A stretch of DNA of 43,581 nucleotides from a virus, in the IMG/VR virus record IMGVR_UViG_3300044996_000126, positions 1-43,581 of that record. One strand, 5' to 3'. The notes below the pieces were generated by a model, which had not been told where the DNA came from, made no database searches, and was given only the letters and a program-made list of their open reading frames with translations. Position numbers and translations under genes: made by a program. Of this stretch, positions 7,719 through 16,488 are shown piece by piece. Positions within the stretch are counted from its first letter, which is position 1, and each line of letters opens with the position of its first letter.

Positions 7719-7747
7719 AGCATAGCGATAGAGTACAGGTTTGTCAA
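7719..7747 (-). promoter_or_regulatory. Sigma70-type promoter of the capsid gene
   Basis: TTGACA (complement of 7742-7747), 17-base spacer, TATGCT (complement of 7719-7724). It lies about 90 bases upstream of the capsid fusion start and directly after the end of the ligase-like gene, giving the capsid its own transcript. Confidence 0.85.
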
Positions 7748-7785
7748 GGGTCTTGTGGGCGGACCTAGACAGTGGATGCAACACA

Positions 7786-10077
7786 CTACGGACAGCAGAA
7801 GTCAGTGAACGGGGCGTCATCATAAGGTATGAGGCGGCTATCCCAGTTCATCGGGAGGATGTTCGCGAGCGCCGACGCGGCCAGGGCACGAATGCCTTCG
7901 GGGTTCCAGCAGACCCAACCCGACTCGGAACGGGCGCTGCCAACCTCTGTCTCTTGATCGTGACGGAAGAGGTAGGGCATCTGTTCCTTGGGCTTGCGCC
8001 CTACCCAACGGTCGATACCGTTCACGGTGATGAGGTTCCAGACATAGCGCCCCGAGTTCTCCGGCATCCCTTGGAAGAGGAGGAAGACCTCATGGAAGCG
8101 TGGCTTCTGAGTCCCGAGGATCGCACGGCCAGAGGCGCGGAGTTCAAGCACCTCCCCCGGTCCGGCCAGGACAGAGAGGTCAAGGGTACTCTCGATAGGC
8201 CACTGTTGGTCTGCGGGCCACTGTGCGTTCCCGTCTGGAGAGATGAAGTCGTCCGCTCCGACCTCAACGATCTTCTCAGGGTCCTGCGCGAACTGGATGG
8301 CGTCCGCGACAACCTCCTGGCGGAGCACCAACCGAGTCGTTGCGTCGGGAGGGGTGCCGATGAGGAGTTCTCCGTAGGCACTCAACGGAACCACCAGTCG
8401 TGCGGGGTCAGTCGCGAGTTCGTGCCGGGTCAGCGCGGCGGCCATGATTGCGGGACGGCGCTGGAAGTCCGCGAGACGGTACCGTTCCACAAGGTCCTGA
8501 AACGGCATCTTCAGAGCCTTCAGGCGCGACGAATGCAGAGGGTCTGCATCTACCCCAACGTACCGCCGCAGGTAGATGAAGTCCACCGGCGCGTCTTCCT
8601 GCCGTACCGGCGTAAGGTCATCCGGCGGACCCTGCACTACCCACAAGCGGCTGAGCGCGTTGTGCGCCGTCTCCGACACTACGACTTCGGCCGCGTCCTC
8701 GGCCTCGCGTTCGTCCTCCACTACCCCCGCCTTGGCATCCTCGCACACCACCCTCCAGTCGCAACCAACGCCGGTCACATCATAGGCCGAGTCTCTCCCC
8801 CTGGCGAGCGCCTCCGTTTGCGTTGGTTCCTCGGAGAAGCGTACTGACGCAATCCGGCCCGAATGCGTCAATAGCGCAGAGAGCCTCTGTGCCCTTTCGC
8901 ACAACGGCTCCTCGTGCAAGTCCTCCCCGTCCAGGTGCAGGCAGTCGAAGGCGACAAACCGCAGGTCGGCATCGGACAGGTCCTTGCGACGGCTCAACGC
9001 ACGGCGTATCACCGAGGAGTCCAACGCTCCGAGAAGTTCGCCGTCCAGGACGAATGACTCGGCCTCAATCGCCCTCGCCGCCTCTGCGATTTGTCCGAGG
9101 AAGTGGGAGACGTTGTGCGTCCCGCCCTGATCGGCAAAGACCCACACCTGTTCGCCGTGCTTGTGCACCTGGGTTCTAACGCCACCGGCCAGTTCGCAGA
9201 ACAGGTCATCAGGCCCGCTCTCTCCCCGCAGCACCTTCTGGTACTCAACGTACTGCCCTGGACGTGCCGCACCGGCATCGTACCGGAACCACAATGGACA
9301 TGCGAGGTCAGACACGTCCCCTTCCCAGCGGACCAACCATGACCCGCGCGGCAACCTCAACAGGTCCTCTGGCGTCTCCAGGTAGACCGACTCTCCATCG
9401 GGCAGGAGGGCCGAGCGCTCAGACAACGGGCGCTTCCAGACTTGCTCGAAGCCGTCCACCAACACGTCAACAGGCACGAGTTCGCTGCCAACGTCGGCGA
9501 CGACCCAGATACCTCGTTGGCGGTCTTCGAGTCCGGCTGGAGCAGGGCAGGGTACCCCTCCGGTCTCGTTCAGCGCCCACTCCCCGTTGAGACAGTGGGC
9601 AATGAGCAGGCCATCGCCCAGCGGGTATGCAAGGGCGGGGAAGCGGAAGTTCCCTGACTCGCATACCGACCCAATCAGTACCGGCTCGCCAGGGACGAAC
9701 CCTCCCTCATCCTGCGAAGTCCTCGTCGTCCTCCGCACGAGACAGAGGTCATAGACCGGGACGCACTTCCCGTGCGGTTCGCCGGGCTCTATTCTCAACC
9801 CCTGTACCTGTCTACAGAGGTCAAGACGCCCCACCAGTTTCCCTGACGATTCGACAATCACCCCGTCCTCTACACGCAGAACGAGAGGGTATCTCCCCAA
9901 CGGTTCTTCGCCAGAGCCATCGTCCAGGCCGTCAAGCACCATGTGCTCGATACCAACCATTCCCATGAGACGCACGGCCAGACGGTGCAGTATACCGTCT
10001 GCCCGCGCGTGGGCAGCGTCGTGAGCCGCCACGGCCTCGGCGGTACCAAGGAACTCGACCGGAGTCTTCTCTGGCAA
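7786..10077 (-). CDS. Head-module protein with a degenerate ATP-dependent DNA ligase domain
   Basis: A 763-residue protein encoded between portal and capsid. Residues 270-402 read like the adenylation domain of archaeal-type ATP-dependent DNA ligases: VQ(V)HKHGEQVWVFADQGG-like spacing (303-320), FVLDGELLGAL (342-352), and FVAFDCLHLDGEDL followed by PLCERAQRLSALL (374-403). At motif I, where family members have KxDG, this protein has CELAGG (294-299), so the nucleotide-accepting lysine and aspartate are gone. The later lysine motifs are not recognisable. It is therefore probably not a ligase, but a virion or head-assembly protein that kept the fold. The flanking 1-270 and 410-763 are unassigned. 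TTG start with GGGAGGT upstream. Confidence 0.65.
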   Translation of the reverse strand: MPEKTPVEFLGTAEAVAAHDAAHARADGILHRLAVRLMGMVGIEHMVLDGLDDGSGEEPLGRYPLVLRVEDGVIVESSGKLVGRLDLCRQVQGLRIEPGEPHGKCVPVYDLCLVRRTTRTSQDEGGFVPGEPVLIGSVCESGNFRFPALAYPLGDGLLIAHCLNGEWALNETGGVPCPAPAGLEDRQRGIWVVADVGSELVPVDVLVDGFEQVWKRPLSERSALLPDGESVYLETPEDLLRLPRGSWLVRWEGDVSDLACPLWFRYDAGAARPGQYVEYQKVLRGESGPDDLFCELAGGVRTQVHKHGEQVWVFADQGGTHNVSHFLGQIAEAARAIEAESFVLDGELLGALDSSVIRRALSRRKDLSDADLRFVAFDCLHLDGEDLHEEPLCERAQRLSALLTHSGRIASVRFSEEPTQTEALARGRDSAYDVTGVGCDWRVVCEDAKAGVVEDEREAEDAAEVVVSETAHNALSRLWVVQGPPDDLTPVRQEDAPVDFIYLRRYVGVDADPLHSSRLKALKMPFQDLVERYRLADFQRRPAIMAAALTRHELATDPARLVVPLSAYGELLIGTPPDATTRLVLRQEVVADAIQFAQDPEKIVEVGADDFISPDGNAQWPADQQWPIESTLDLSVLAGPGEVLELRASGRAILGTQKPRFHEVFLLFQGMPENSGRYVWNLITVNGIDRWVGRKPKEQMPYLFRHDQETEVGSARSESGWVCWNPEGIRALAASALANILPMNWDSRLIPYDDAPFTDFCCP

Positions 10078-10110
10078 AGCCTACACCTCCCGATCCGTTC
10101 CGGCGCTGCG

Positions 10111-11586
10111 TTAGATCGACCGGCGCAGGGACCACCGCGCGAGGTCCTCTTCGGCTTGAGGTTCGCGAGGCTCTTCCTGCCCCGCCGCAATCATCGCCGC
10201 GCGCTCTGCCGCTTCCTTCCGCGCCTCAATCCACTTGTCGATGTCCTCTGGAGACAACTGCAACGGTATCGACCCTATCAGGTCCTCCGGCAGGCCAAGT
10301 TGCGACCACAGGACTGCGGTGTTCGCCCGCTGGAGGTCGATCTTCGCCGCGATCTCGGCCTCACGCGGGCTGATGCGCGGGCCAACTACTCGGTACGAGG
10401 TCTCACTCGGCATCTTGCCCCACAGGAGCCACTGCAACTCCAGGATGGACTTGACTCCCGCCAAGTACGCCTGCGACAATGACGCGCAGAGGTACAGGAA
10501 CCCCTCACGACGCTCCGAACTCATCTTGTCGATGAAGGCCCGCTGCCCGACACTCAGATTCAGGAAGTCGGCGGGGACTCCTGTCCCGCAGAGGACCTCT
10601 CTAACCAGCAGGAACACGTCTTCGAGGTTCTGGAGGTTGGCGTTGTCGGCGGGAAGGTTCACAACGTCCCCGTCGATCATCTTCCCGTCATCGGTGTAGA
10701 TACGCAAGGTGTAGAGGTCTGTGCAGGCCATGTTGGGCGTCTCGCGCCCGGCCAGTTTGAAGTCTGCCGTGTCCGTGTCATAGGGGATGGTCAGGTCCTT
10801 CGTCATCGTCAACTTGTAGGCGTCAACCTTGTCCTGGGCCTCCTTGGGGTTCAGGCCCTTGGGGACTGGAATGCGATGCAGGCGCGTCTGGTAGGCGCGG
10901 TCGAGGCGCGCAATCGAGAGACCATCCCGCATGGCCCGCAACCGCTTGCTGGCGCTGACAATGCAGGCCATCATCGGCTCGGCATAGGGCAAGCCCTGCT
11001 TGCTGCCAAAACTGAACTGAGTGATCTGATATGGATGGAAGGCCGCGATAAGGAACCCGTTCTCGTCCACTTGATCGTAGGCGGCGATCCCCGGCTTCCT
11101 CTCCCTCATGGCCTGGGCGGGGTCCCCCGTGAGCATCCTGCCGAATGAATCGGTGTTGACGTTGATCTGGTAGGAGTAGGGAAACATCTTCACTCGGCGC
11201 AGGTTTCGCTTCTCGTCGAAGATGTTCTCGGCGAAGAGGTCTCCAAACTTCACCATGTAGCGAACGAACTCGGCGGCGTCGGCCTGAAGCATAGCCGCCA
11301 ACGGACCGAGAGGGCCGATCTCATCTTCCGGTCCGTCCAGGTAAAAGCCGGTCTCGGTCCGGTCATCGGTAAAGGTCGTCGAGAACCGGGCCAGGAAGTC
11401 GGCAGCCGTATGCACAATCGGCTCGTTGCGGTCCATCGCCTGGAGGTCGCGCCAGAGCGCCTTGCGCTCCCCGAACCGCACCCACGGAGACTCAAACTGC
11501 GAGATGCGGTTGTGCTTCGGGCCGACCTCTGTCGTGACCTTGTTTTCCTTCACGAACCATGCCCTGATGCGGTCCCATGCGCTCAT
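10111..11586 (-). CDS. Portal protein
   Basis: A 491-residue protein downstream of the terminase, in the standard place for a portal. It starts MSAWDRIRAWFVKENK at ATG 11584-11586 behind GGAG. The body has the usual portal features: alpha/beta wing (KMFPYSYQINVNTDSFGRML), a stretch reminiscent of the portal core (YAEPMMACIVSASKRLRAMRDGLSIARLDRA), a long clip/stem region (LEDVFLLVREVLCGTGVPADFLNL) and an acidic/helical C terminus. It forms the dodecameric ring at the capsid vertex through which DNA is packaged and the tail attaches. It resembles T4 gp20-type portals more than HK97-type, but only by eye. Confidence 0.85.
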   Translation of the reverse strand: MSAWDRIRAWFVKENKVTTEVGPKHNRISQFESPWVRFGERKALWRDLQAMDRNEPIVHTAADFLARFSTTFTDDRTETGFYLDGPEDEIGPLGPLAAMLQADAAEFVRYMVKFGDLFAENIFDEKRNLRRVKMFPYSYQINVNTDSFGRMLTGDPAQAMRERKPGIAAYDQVDENGFLIAAFHPYQITQFSFGSKQGLPYAEPMMACIVSASKRLRAMRDGLSIARLDRAYQTRLHRIPVPKGLNPKEAQDKVDAYKLTMTKDLTIPYDTDTADFKLAGRETPNMACTDLYTLRIYTDDGKMIDGDVVNLPADNANLQNLEDVFLLVREVLCGTGVPADFLNLSVGQRAFIDKMSSERREGFLYLCASLSQAYLAGVKSILELQWLLWGKMPSETSYRVVGPRISPREAEIAAKIDLQRANTAVLWSQLGLPEDLIGSIPLQLSPEDIDKWIEARKEAAERAAMIAAGQEEPREPQAEEDLARWSLRRSI

Positions 11587-11621
11587 CTCGCTCTCCGCCT
11601 TCCGTCCGGCTGCTGCCGCCG

Positions 11622-13235
11622 CTACGCGATACGCCGTTGCATCCCGAAGCGTACCTCGCGCATTGAAGCGCCGCCGATGACTGGTATGTCCCCAAAGCTG
11701 TTGCGGTCCTCCATCGCTGTCCAGGACAGCCACCACGCCATGATCGTATCCTTGGTCACGCGCTTCCCATTCAGGTCGTGTGTCTTCCCCCAGAAGATCA
11801 TCTCGTTGAGCCATTCGCAGACCGGACAGGAGTGGAATGGCTCTTCGTGTGCTCCCCCGAATGGGATGCGCCAGAGGCGCTGAATGAGTTCGGCATTGAG
11901 GGCCGGAAGCCCGACCTCAGGGCTCCACTTCTGCTTCCCCGTGTGCCTACAGTCTATCGGGATGTCGCTCATCCCATACTGCGGGGCCAGGAGTTGAATC
12001 AACGTCGCGAAGGTCTCCTGGGTCGCGTTGTTCTCGACAAGGATTCGGGTCGGTACGCCGAAGCGGTCTAGGCAGGAACGGTACTCTTGCAGAACGCCAT
12101 GCGTGAGGACAAGCGGGTCTACCCGTCCAGGGATGATTGACAGGGGCACTTTGTCCCCGTTGTCCAGCGTTGCCGATGTGAAGATGCACGAACGCGAACC
12201 GCCCTCCTGGCGAGAGGTCGCCGGGTCAAGCCCGATACCAATGCGAACGACCTGCCGTCCATCCGGCACCTCGCCCAGCAACGTGAACAGGCTCTTGCAG
12301 GCGTTCACGGTGTCAGAGTCGAAGAGTTGCGACCTCTGCGTAGCGCCGCGCAGCAGGTACTGTTGGTAAAAGGCCGCGTCCTTCACCTGCCGCCGCCGAA
12401 CTTCGAGTTCTTGGAGCGGCCATCTGTCCTCCCACAGGACCGGGCCACACAACCGACCATTCTCGTCGATGCTGCAAGCTGGCTTCACCCACCGCGTCCA
12501 ACCGCTGTCCATGCTGTACTCGACATACAGGTCCGGCGGGTCGAAGCACCAGAAGGTCCCGATCATCCAGACGCGCCCCCCTGGGAAGAGGGTCGGGAAC
12601 CAGTCGTTCTCGATGAAACGCTTCGTCCGTGCCATGAAGGCCGGTGTACCGTAGGCGTCGGTTGCGTCGATGATGTCGTCCAGAATGAGCAGGTGGCAAC
12701 GACCGCCGGTCCCGCCCGATCCTACCGATGCCGCCTCGATGGTTGCGTCCTGGAGCCCCGCCGCCGCCGAACGCTCGACGGTCAGCTTGTGCTTCGTCCA
12801 TTCGGCAAGCCCAGCGGGCCGGATGTGTGGGAAGACCTCATGGAAGCGATCATTCTGCACAAAGTTGCGGCGGAAGAAGTTCAGCCGGTCAACGGCCTTC
12901 GCGTCGTTACCGCAGACGTACTTGACGCAGAGGTTGGGGTCCCTTCCGACCTCCCAACAGATACGGTTCTGGAGCGTGGTGGACTTCGCCGACCCGCGAG
13001 GTCCGACCATCAACAGCAGCTTCACCCCGGTATCGTCCATCAGTTCCGACCACTCGTACTGGTGCGGGGCGAACTTCCAACTCTTCCCCTGTTCGTCCTG
13101 CGCCACGTACTCGCAGTAGTCGGGGAAATACGACCGCGCCTTCTCAAGCTGGGCCTCGGCATACCCGGCCTTGAAGGCTTCGAGTTCCGCGAGGAGCGGC
13201 TCGGGCCTAGTCGTCACCGTCGGGGTCAGGTTCAC
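11622..13235 (-). CDS. terL: Terminase large subunit
   Basis: A 537-residue DNA packaging motor. The ATPase domain has Walker A GPRGSAKST (78-86) and Walker B LLILDD (182-187), followed by a coupling region. The RNase H-like nuclease domain begins near GIGLDPATSR with Asp337 as a likely metal ligand, and a later acidic residue lies at LVENNATQE. GTG 13233-13235 lies 8 bases after AGGTGAG and overlaps the end of the small-subunit gene. It pairs with the small subunit to cut concatemers and drives DNA into the prohead through the portal encoded next. Confidence 0.95.
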   Translation of the reverse strand: MNLTPTVTTRPEPLLAELEAFKAGYAEAQLEKARSYFPDYCEYVAQDEQGKSWKFAPHQYEWSELMDDTGVKLLLMVGPRGSAKSTTLQNRICWEVGRDPNLCVKYVCGNDAKAVDRLNFFRRNFVQNDRFHEVFPHIRPAGLAEWTKHKLTVERSAAAGLQDATIEAASVGSGGTGGRCHLLILDDIIDATDAYGTPAFMARTKRFIENDWFPTLFPGGRVWMIGTFWCFDPPDLYVEYSMDSGWTRWVKPACSIDENGRLCGPVLWEDRWPLQELEVRRRQVKDAAFYQQYLLRGATQRSQLFDSDTVNACKSLFTLLGEVPDGRQVVRIGIGLDPATSRQEGGSRSCIFTSATLDNGDKVPLSIIPGRVDPLVLTHGVLQEYRSCLDRFGVPTRILVENNATQETFATLIQLLAPQYGMSDIPIDCRHTGKQKWSPEVGLPALNAELIQRLWRIPFGGAHEEPFHSCPVCEWLNEMIFWGKTHDLNGKRVTKDTIMAWWLSWTAMEDRNSFGDIPVIGGASMREVRFGMQRRIA

Positions 13236-13776
13236 TGAACACGCTCACCTGTACTTGACCTAGCAACGTCTTACGTTCCTCCGCCTGACGCATGACCTCT
13301 CGCGCCGCCTCGATATGCGCCAAGAGTTCCTCACGGAGGTCGGTCGGCATTGCGCGCATAAACTCCCGCTGCTTCTCGGCCTCGGTCGCCTCACGAGGAG
13401 CGATCTCCAGTTCCTCCGCCAATCGCACATGCGTCCGAAGCAGCGAGTCGGCAAGGCGCGGCACCGCCGTCACCTTCCCGTCTGTCTCCGCAATGTCCAT
13501 ACACCTCACGAGTCGGTCGCAGAGACCGTCAAGCTCGATGATGCGGACAACCGGGTTCCCGCGCGTGATCTTCTTCAGGAACTCCGGTCCGCGCTTCGCC
13601 AGTTCGTTGTTCGTCTGGGCGACAAGCTGCGCCCGCTTGTCCCTGACGGCATCAAGCGAGAGGTCCATGCCGTGTTCTTGCGACAGGGCCAACACGTCCT
13701 CGTCGAGTCGGCCCTCGGCGAACCATATCGCCAGCTTCCGGTCGCGCTCAACCATCAGTTCACGGTCTGTAGGCAC
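13207..13776 (-). CDS. Probable terminase small subunit
   Basis: A 189-residue, highly helical, charged protein immediately upstream of and overlapping the large terminase gene. Residues 1-50 could form a DNA-binding helix pair (ALSQEHGMDLSLDAVRDKRAQL). The middle and C terminus are long helices ending in an acidic tail (FSEPDPDGDD). This is typical of small terminase subunits, which bind pac/cos DNA and activate the motor. GTG 13774-13776 has no ribosome binding site but lies exactly where the promoter at 13783-13811 should start transcription, which suggests a leaderless message. Confidence 0.7.
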   Translation of the reverse strand: MPTDRELMVERDRKLAIWFAEGRLDEDVLALSQEHGMDLSLDAVRDKRAQLVAQTNNELAKRGPEFLKKITRGNPVVRIIELDGLCDRLVRCMDIAETDGKVTAVPRLADSLLRTHVRLAEELEIAPREATEAEKQREFMRAMPTDLREELLAHIEAAREVMRQAEERKTLLGQVQVSVFSEPDPDGDD

Positions 13777-13782
13777 GATAGG

Positions 13783-13811
13783 AGAATACAGACAGACGAG
13801 AAGGTTGTCAA
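13783..13811 (-). promoter_or_regulatory. Sigma70-type promoter for the packaging operon, apparently leaderless
   Basis: TTGACA (complement of 13806-13811), 17-base spacer, TATTCT (complement of 13783-13788). Only six bases separate the -10 box from the GTG at 13774-13776, so the predicted start of transcription coincides with the start codon. Confidence 0.8.
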
Positions 13812-13827
13812 CTTCTACCTGGAGAAG

Positions 13828-14493
13828 CTATGCAGGGTTAGACTCTTCGATGTCAACGTCACCGGCGGAAAACGCGGTCTCATCGGCCTGGGCCACTGCG
13901 TCTGAAGCCGCTCGACCCGCCGACCGAAGGCCCGTAAGGGCCTCCAGCATCATCTTCTCGCCGCCCGCAGCACCCTTCGCCATCTGGCGTAACGTGCAGA
14001 GTATCTTCTTCGCGACCGCAGGAGACAAGCCTCTCTCGTAGAGCGTGTCGGCGACGGTCCCCGCGTCGAGTCCGATTTCCTTCATCCCCTTGGAGTAGAA
14101 GAGTTCCCTGACAAGACGCGCCGTGTCGTTCGGCGGGAGGAGCCGCAGGAACGGACGGTAGGAGCGATTCCTAAGTAGTGGCAGGAGTTCCCTCCGCACA
14201 ATCCCCGCCCACTCCCCGATCCCGGTGGCGTAGTTGAAACGACCAACAGGCGTCGAGCGGCACTCGTCCGCCCAGTAGTAGGCCCCAATGGAGCGTCCGC
14301 TCACTTCGTGCTCGACCATGAGTTGAGCGGCGGTCAGGGCGCAGAGTTGTTCCAACACCATCCGACCCGCGTGGAGTTCGGCGAGCCGGTCGAGCAAGTC
14401 CTGGGCCGACTGGCCCTCGAACTCCTCCTCCACCTTTCCAGTCAGTCGGGCTTGCCAGCGACGAATGTACCGCAGCAGGTCTGGAGTCTCCAA
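13828..14493 (-). CDS. Hypothetical protein upstream of the terminase
   Basis: About 221 residues. The start is uncertain: TTG at 14491-14493 (just after the epimerase stop) is used, and another TTG lies at 14503-14505 in the same frame. The protein is helical with a charged N terminus (LLRYIRRWQARLTGKVEEEF) and an acidic C terminus (DVDIEESNPA). It shows no membrane segment and no motif I recognise. It is the last gene of the sugar operon before the terminase promoter, and could belong to either module. Confidence 0.65.
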   Translation of the reverse strand: METPDLLRYIRRWQARLTGKVEEEFEGQSAQDLLDRLAELHAGRMVLEQLCALTAAQLMVEHEVSGRSIGAYYWADECRSTPVGRFNYATGIGEWAGIVRRELLPLLRNRSYRPFLRLLPPNDTARLVRELFYSKGMKEIGLDAGTVADTLYERGLSPAVAKKILCTLRQMAKGAAGGEKMMLEALTGLRSAGRAASDAVAQADETAFSAGDVDIEESNPA

Positions 14494-14497
14494 TTGG

Positions 14498-15520
14498 CTA
14501 CTCAACCCCCAACAGGCGCTTCTGGACGCGGACGTTGTAGTACAGGTCGTTTGGGAAGTCCGCGCACTCGCCAGCACGGATATGCTCCAGCATCTCGTCA
14601 AGCGCCGGGGTGATCCCGGTCGGGCATAGGAACCCGGCGTGCTGTAAGCGCGTGGCATCCATCGTGTAGTCTCTCCGGTCTGGTGTGCCGAGACTCTCCC
14701 GCACCATCTCTGCCTCGATCCCGCGTTCCTTCAGCAGAATCTGCATCCACCAAACAAGCTCGCTGATACGGTAGGGCTTGGTGCGGTTTGCCTCGTGGTG
14801 TGCGACGTTGAAGACCGGACAGGCATGTTGACAGGCCCACCACTTGTCGGTACGACTCTCGGCCAAGTCAAGCCACACGTTGGCGAGGTCCCCGACGTAG
14901 ACCAGCGGACGCCAGACCTCCCCTCCGCCCTGCGCCACCATGCGCCCTTCGTCCAATGCCGACTTCAAGAGGGCGTTGACGACCAGATCGTATCTCATGC
15001 GCGGGGACCAGCCGAAGACCGTTGCTTGCCGCAGGATGATGCACCGGAGACCACGCTCCATTGCCAGTTCGTTGAGCGCCTCCTCGGCCTTCACCTTCGA
15101 CTCCGCGTATAGCGACTGTGGGTTCAGGCGCGAGTCTTCGCAGGACAACTCGAACCAAGTTGATCCGTAGACGCTGGCGGTGCTCGCGAAGATCATCGGC
15201 GTATGCGTCGCGGCGCAGGCCTCGGCGATGGTCCGCGTCCCTCCGACGTTGACGCGGTAGGTGATCCTCTCGCTGATGTCGGCGGAGCCGTCGTTACTGA
15301 TCCCGCCGAGATGGAATGCCCATGCCACACCTTCGAGGTCGGAAGGCGTGACTTCGCAGAGGTCCGACTCGATGACCTCCGCACCAGCGACCGCGCTCTC
15401 GACCAGTGGAGTCTTGTAGTGGCCCAGGTCAAGCACCTTGACCTTGTGCCCTCGGTCCAACGCCTTCCGCGTCAGGACGGAGCCGATGTACCCTAGACCT
15501 CCGGTGATGAGTAGCTTCAA
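14498..15520 (-). CDS. NAD-dependent sugar-nucleotide epimerase/dehydratase
   Basis: A 340-residue extended short-chain dehydrogenase. It has the Rossmann motif TGGLGYIG (6-13), Ser in STASVYGS (113-120), and the catalytic YAESK (Tyr138, Lys142). These are the marks of GalE/RmlB-like enzymes that epimerise or dehydrate NDP-sugars. TTG start overlaps the stop of the glycosyltransferase upstream. With that enzyme, the radical SAM protein and the methyltransferases it forms a coupled sugar-modifying operon. The exact NDP-sugar is unknown. Confidence 0.9.
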   Translation of the reverse strand: MKLLITGGLGYIGSVLTRKALDRGHKVKVLDLGHYKTPLVESAVAGAEVIESDLCEVTPSDLEGVAWAFHLGGISNDGSADISERITYRVNVGGTRTIAEACAATHTPMIFASTASVYGSTWFELSCEDSRLNPQSLYAESKVKAEEALNELAMERGLRCIILRQATVFGWSPRMRYDLVVNALLKSALDEGRMVAQGGGEVWRPLVYVGDLANVWLDLAESRTDKWWACQHACPVFNVAHHEANRTKPYRISELVWWMQILLKERGIEAEMVRESLGTPDRRDYTMDATRLQHAGFLCPTGITPALDEMLEHIRAGECADFPNDLYYNVRVQKRLLGVE

Positions 15521-16488
15521 CGCCCACGCTCCTCAAGGCACTGTCGCAGTAGAAGGTCCCACTTGTCGCAGACGGCCTTCCTCGTGAATTGGCAACTGAG
15601 CTTCTTCGCTGCCTCGCCTATGCTCCTGCGGAACTTGGCATGCCGAAGTTGTTCGATGCCCTCCCGGAACTCGGTAGGCGTCACGGCCAACAGTCCCGTC
15701 TTCCCATGCTCGATGACCTCGCGATACTGAGGGAGACTCGACGCGAGACAGGGGAGCCCTAACGCCGAGTAGGACAGGACCTTGTGGCTACCCTTCGACC
15801 GCGTGAAGTGCGTGTCTGGCAGGATGACCAGCCCGCCGTGCGCCGTTGCGACCTCCCGCACCCATGTATCACGTTCCCAAACCACGAAGTCCACGGGAAC
15901 CGGCCACTGCGCGACGCGCTCGCGGTTGCTGCGATGGCGCGAATCTCTCTCCGGCATGATGATCCGCAGCCGAAAGTCCGGTATCGCCCCGAGTTCCATG
16001 ATGACCGGCTCGACGTACTGGAGGTTGTCGCCAAGGCCATGCCAGGACAAAACCAACGGCGAATACGGCAACTGAGCAGGTTCTGTCTGCCAGAACTCGT
16101 CCTCCAGTATCTCGGGCATCGCCGCGCAATTCGGGTTGACGCGCGAGTACAGCCGCTGCATGTGGCGCGTCGCCGTCACCACCATGTTCGCCGCCGCGAC
16201 GGTCTCGCGCTCATGCGGAATGTGGAAGATGGAGCCCTTCGTCAACAGGTCGTCGTTCTGCTCGAAGACGACATACTGCCCTCGCTCCCGGTGGCGGCGA
16301 ACCTCTGCCGGGTTGGCGATCCGTTGCAGGATGACCAACGGCGCGGTGCCATCGTCCTGGTGATCCACCTGCCAACCGAGACGCCGCAGACCGTCTGAGA
16401 CGAACAACCCTCGCCTGCGTCGCGTGGGTTCGTTGTCGTTCGGAGCCGGGTACAGTTTGAAGTACAGGTGCTTGCGAGCTTCAGGCAT
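15517..16488 (-). CDS. Glycosyltransferase, GT-B type (group 1-like)
   Basis: A 323-residue protein starting MPEARKHLYFKLY, with the ATG nested in the stop region of the radical SAM gene (8-base overlap). The C-terminal half has the sugar-nucleotide-binding layout of group 1 transferases: ILPDTHFTRSKGSHKVLSYSALGLPCLAS, then EVIEHGKTGLLA. The usual EX7E pair is not seen, since Lys/Ser occupy the first position. It probably transfers a sugar supplied by the neighbouring epimerase. The acceptor is unknown. Confidence 0.75.
   Translation of the reverse strand: MPEARKHLYFKLYPAPNDNEPTRRRRGLFVSDGLRRLGWQVDHQDDGTAPLVILQRIANPAEVRRHRERGQYVVFEQNDDLLTKGSIFHIPHERETVAAANMVVTATRHMQRLYSRVNPNCAAMPEILEDEFWQTEPAQLPYSPLVLSWHGLGDNLQYVEPVIMELGAIPDFRLRIIMPERDSRHRSNRERVAQWPVPVDFVVWERDTWVREVATAHGGLVILPDTHFTRSKGSHKVLSYSALGLPCLASSLPQYREVIEHGKTGLLAVTPTEFREGIEQLRHAKFRRSIGEAAKKLSCQFTRKAVCDKWDLLLRQCLEERGR

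Noticed and set aside
7741-8847. Long plus-strand open frame opposite the ligase-like gene
   Set aside because: It is antisense to a better-supported gene, has no ribosome binding site and is rich in Arg/Val/Leu as expected of GC-rich shadow frames.
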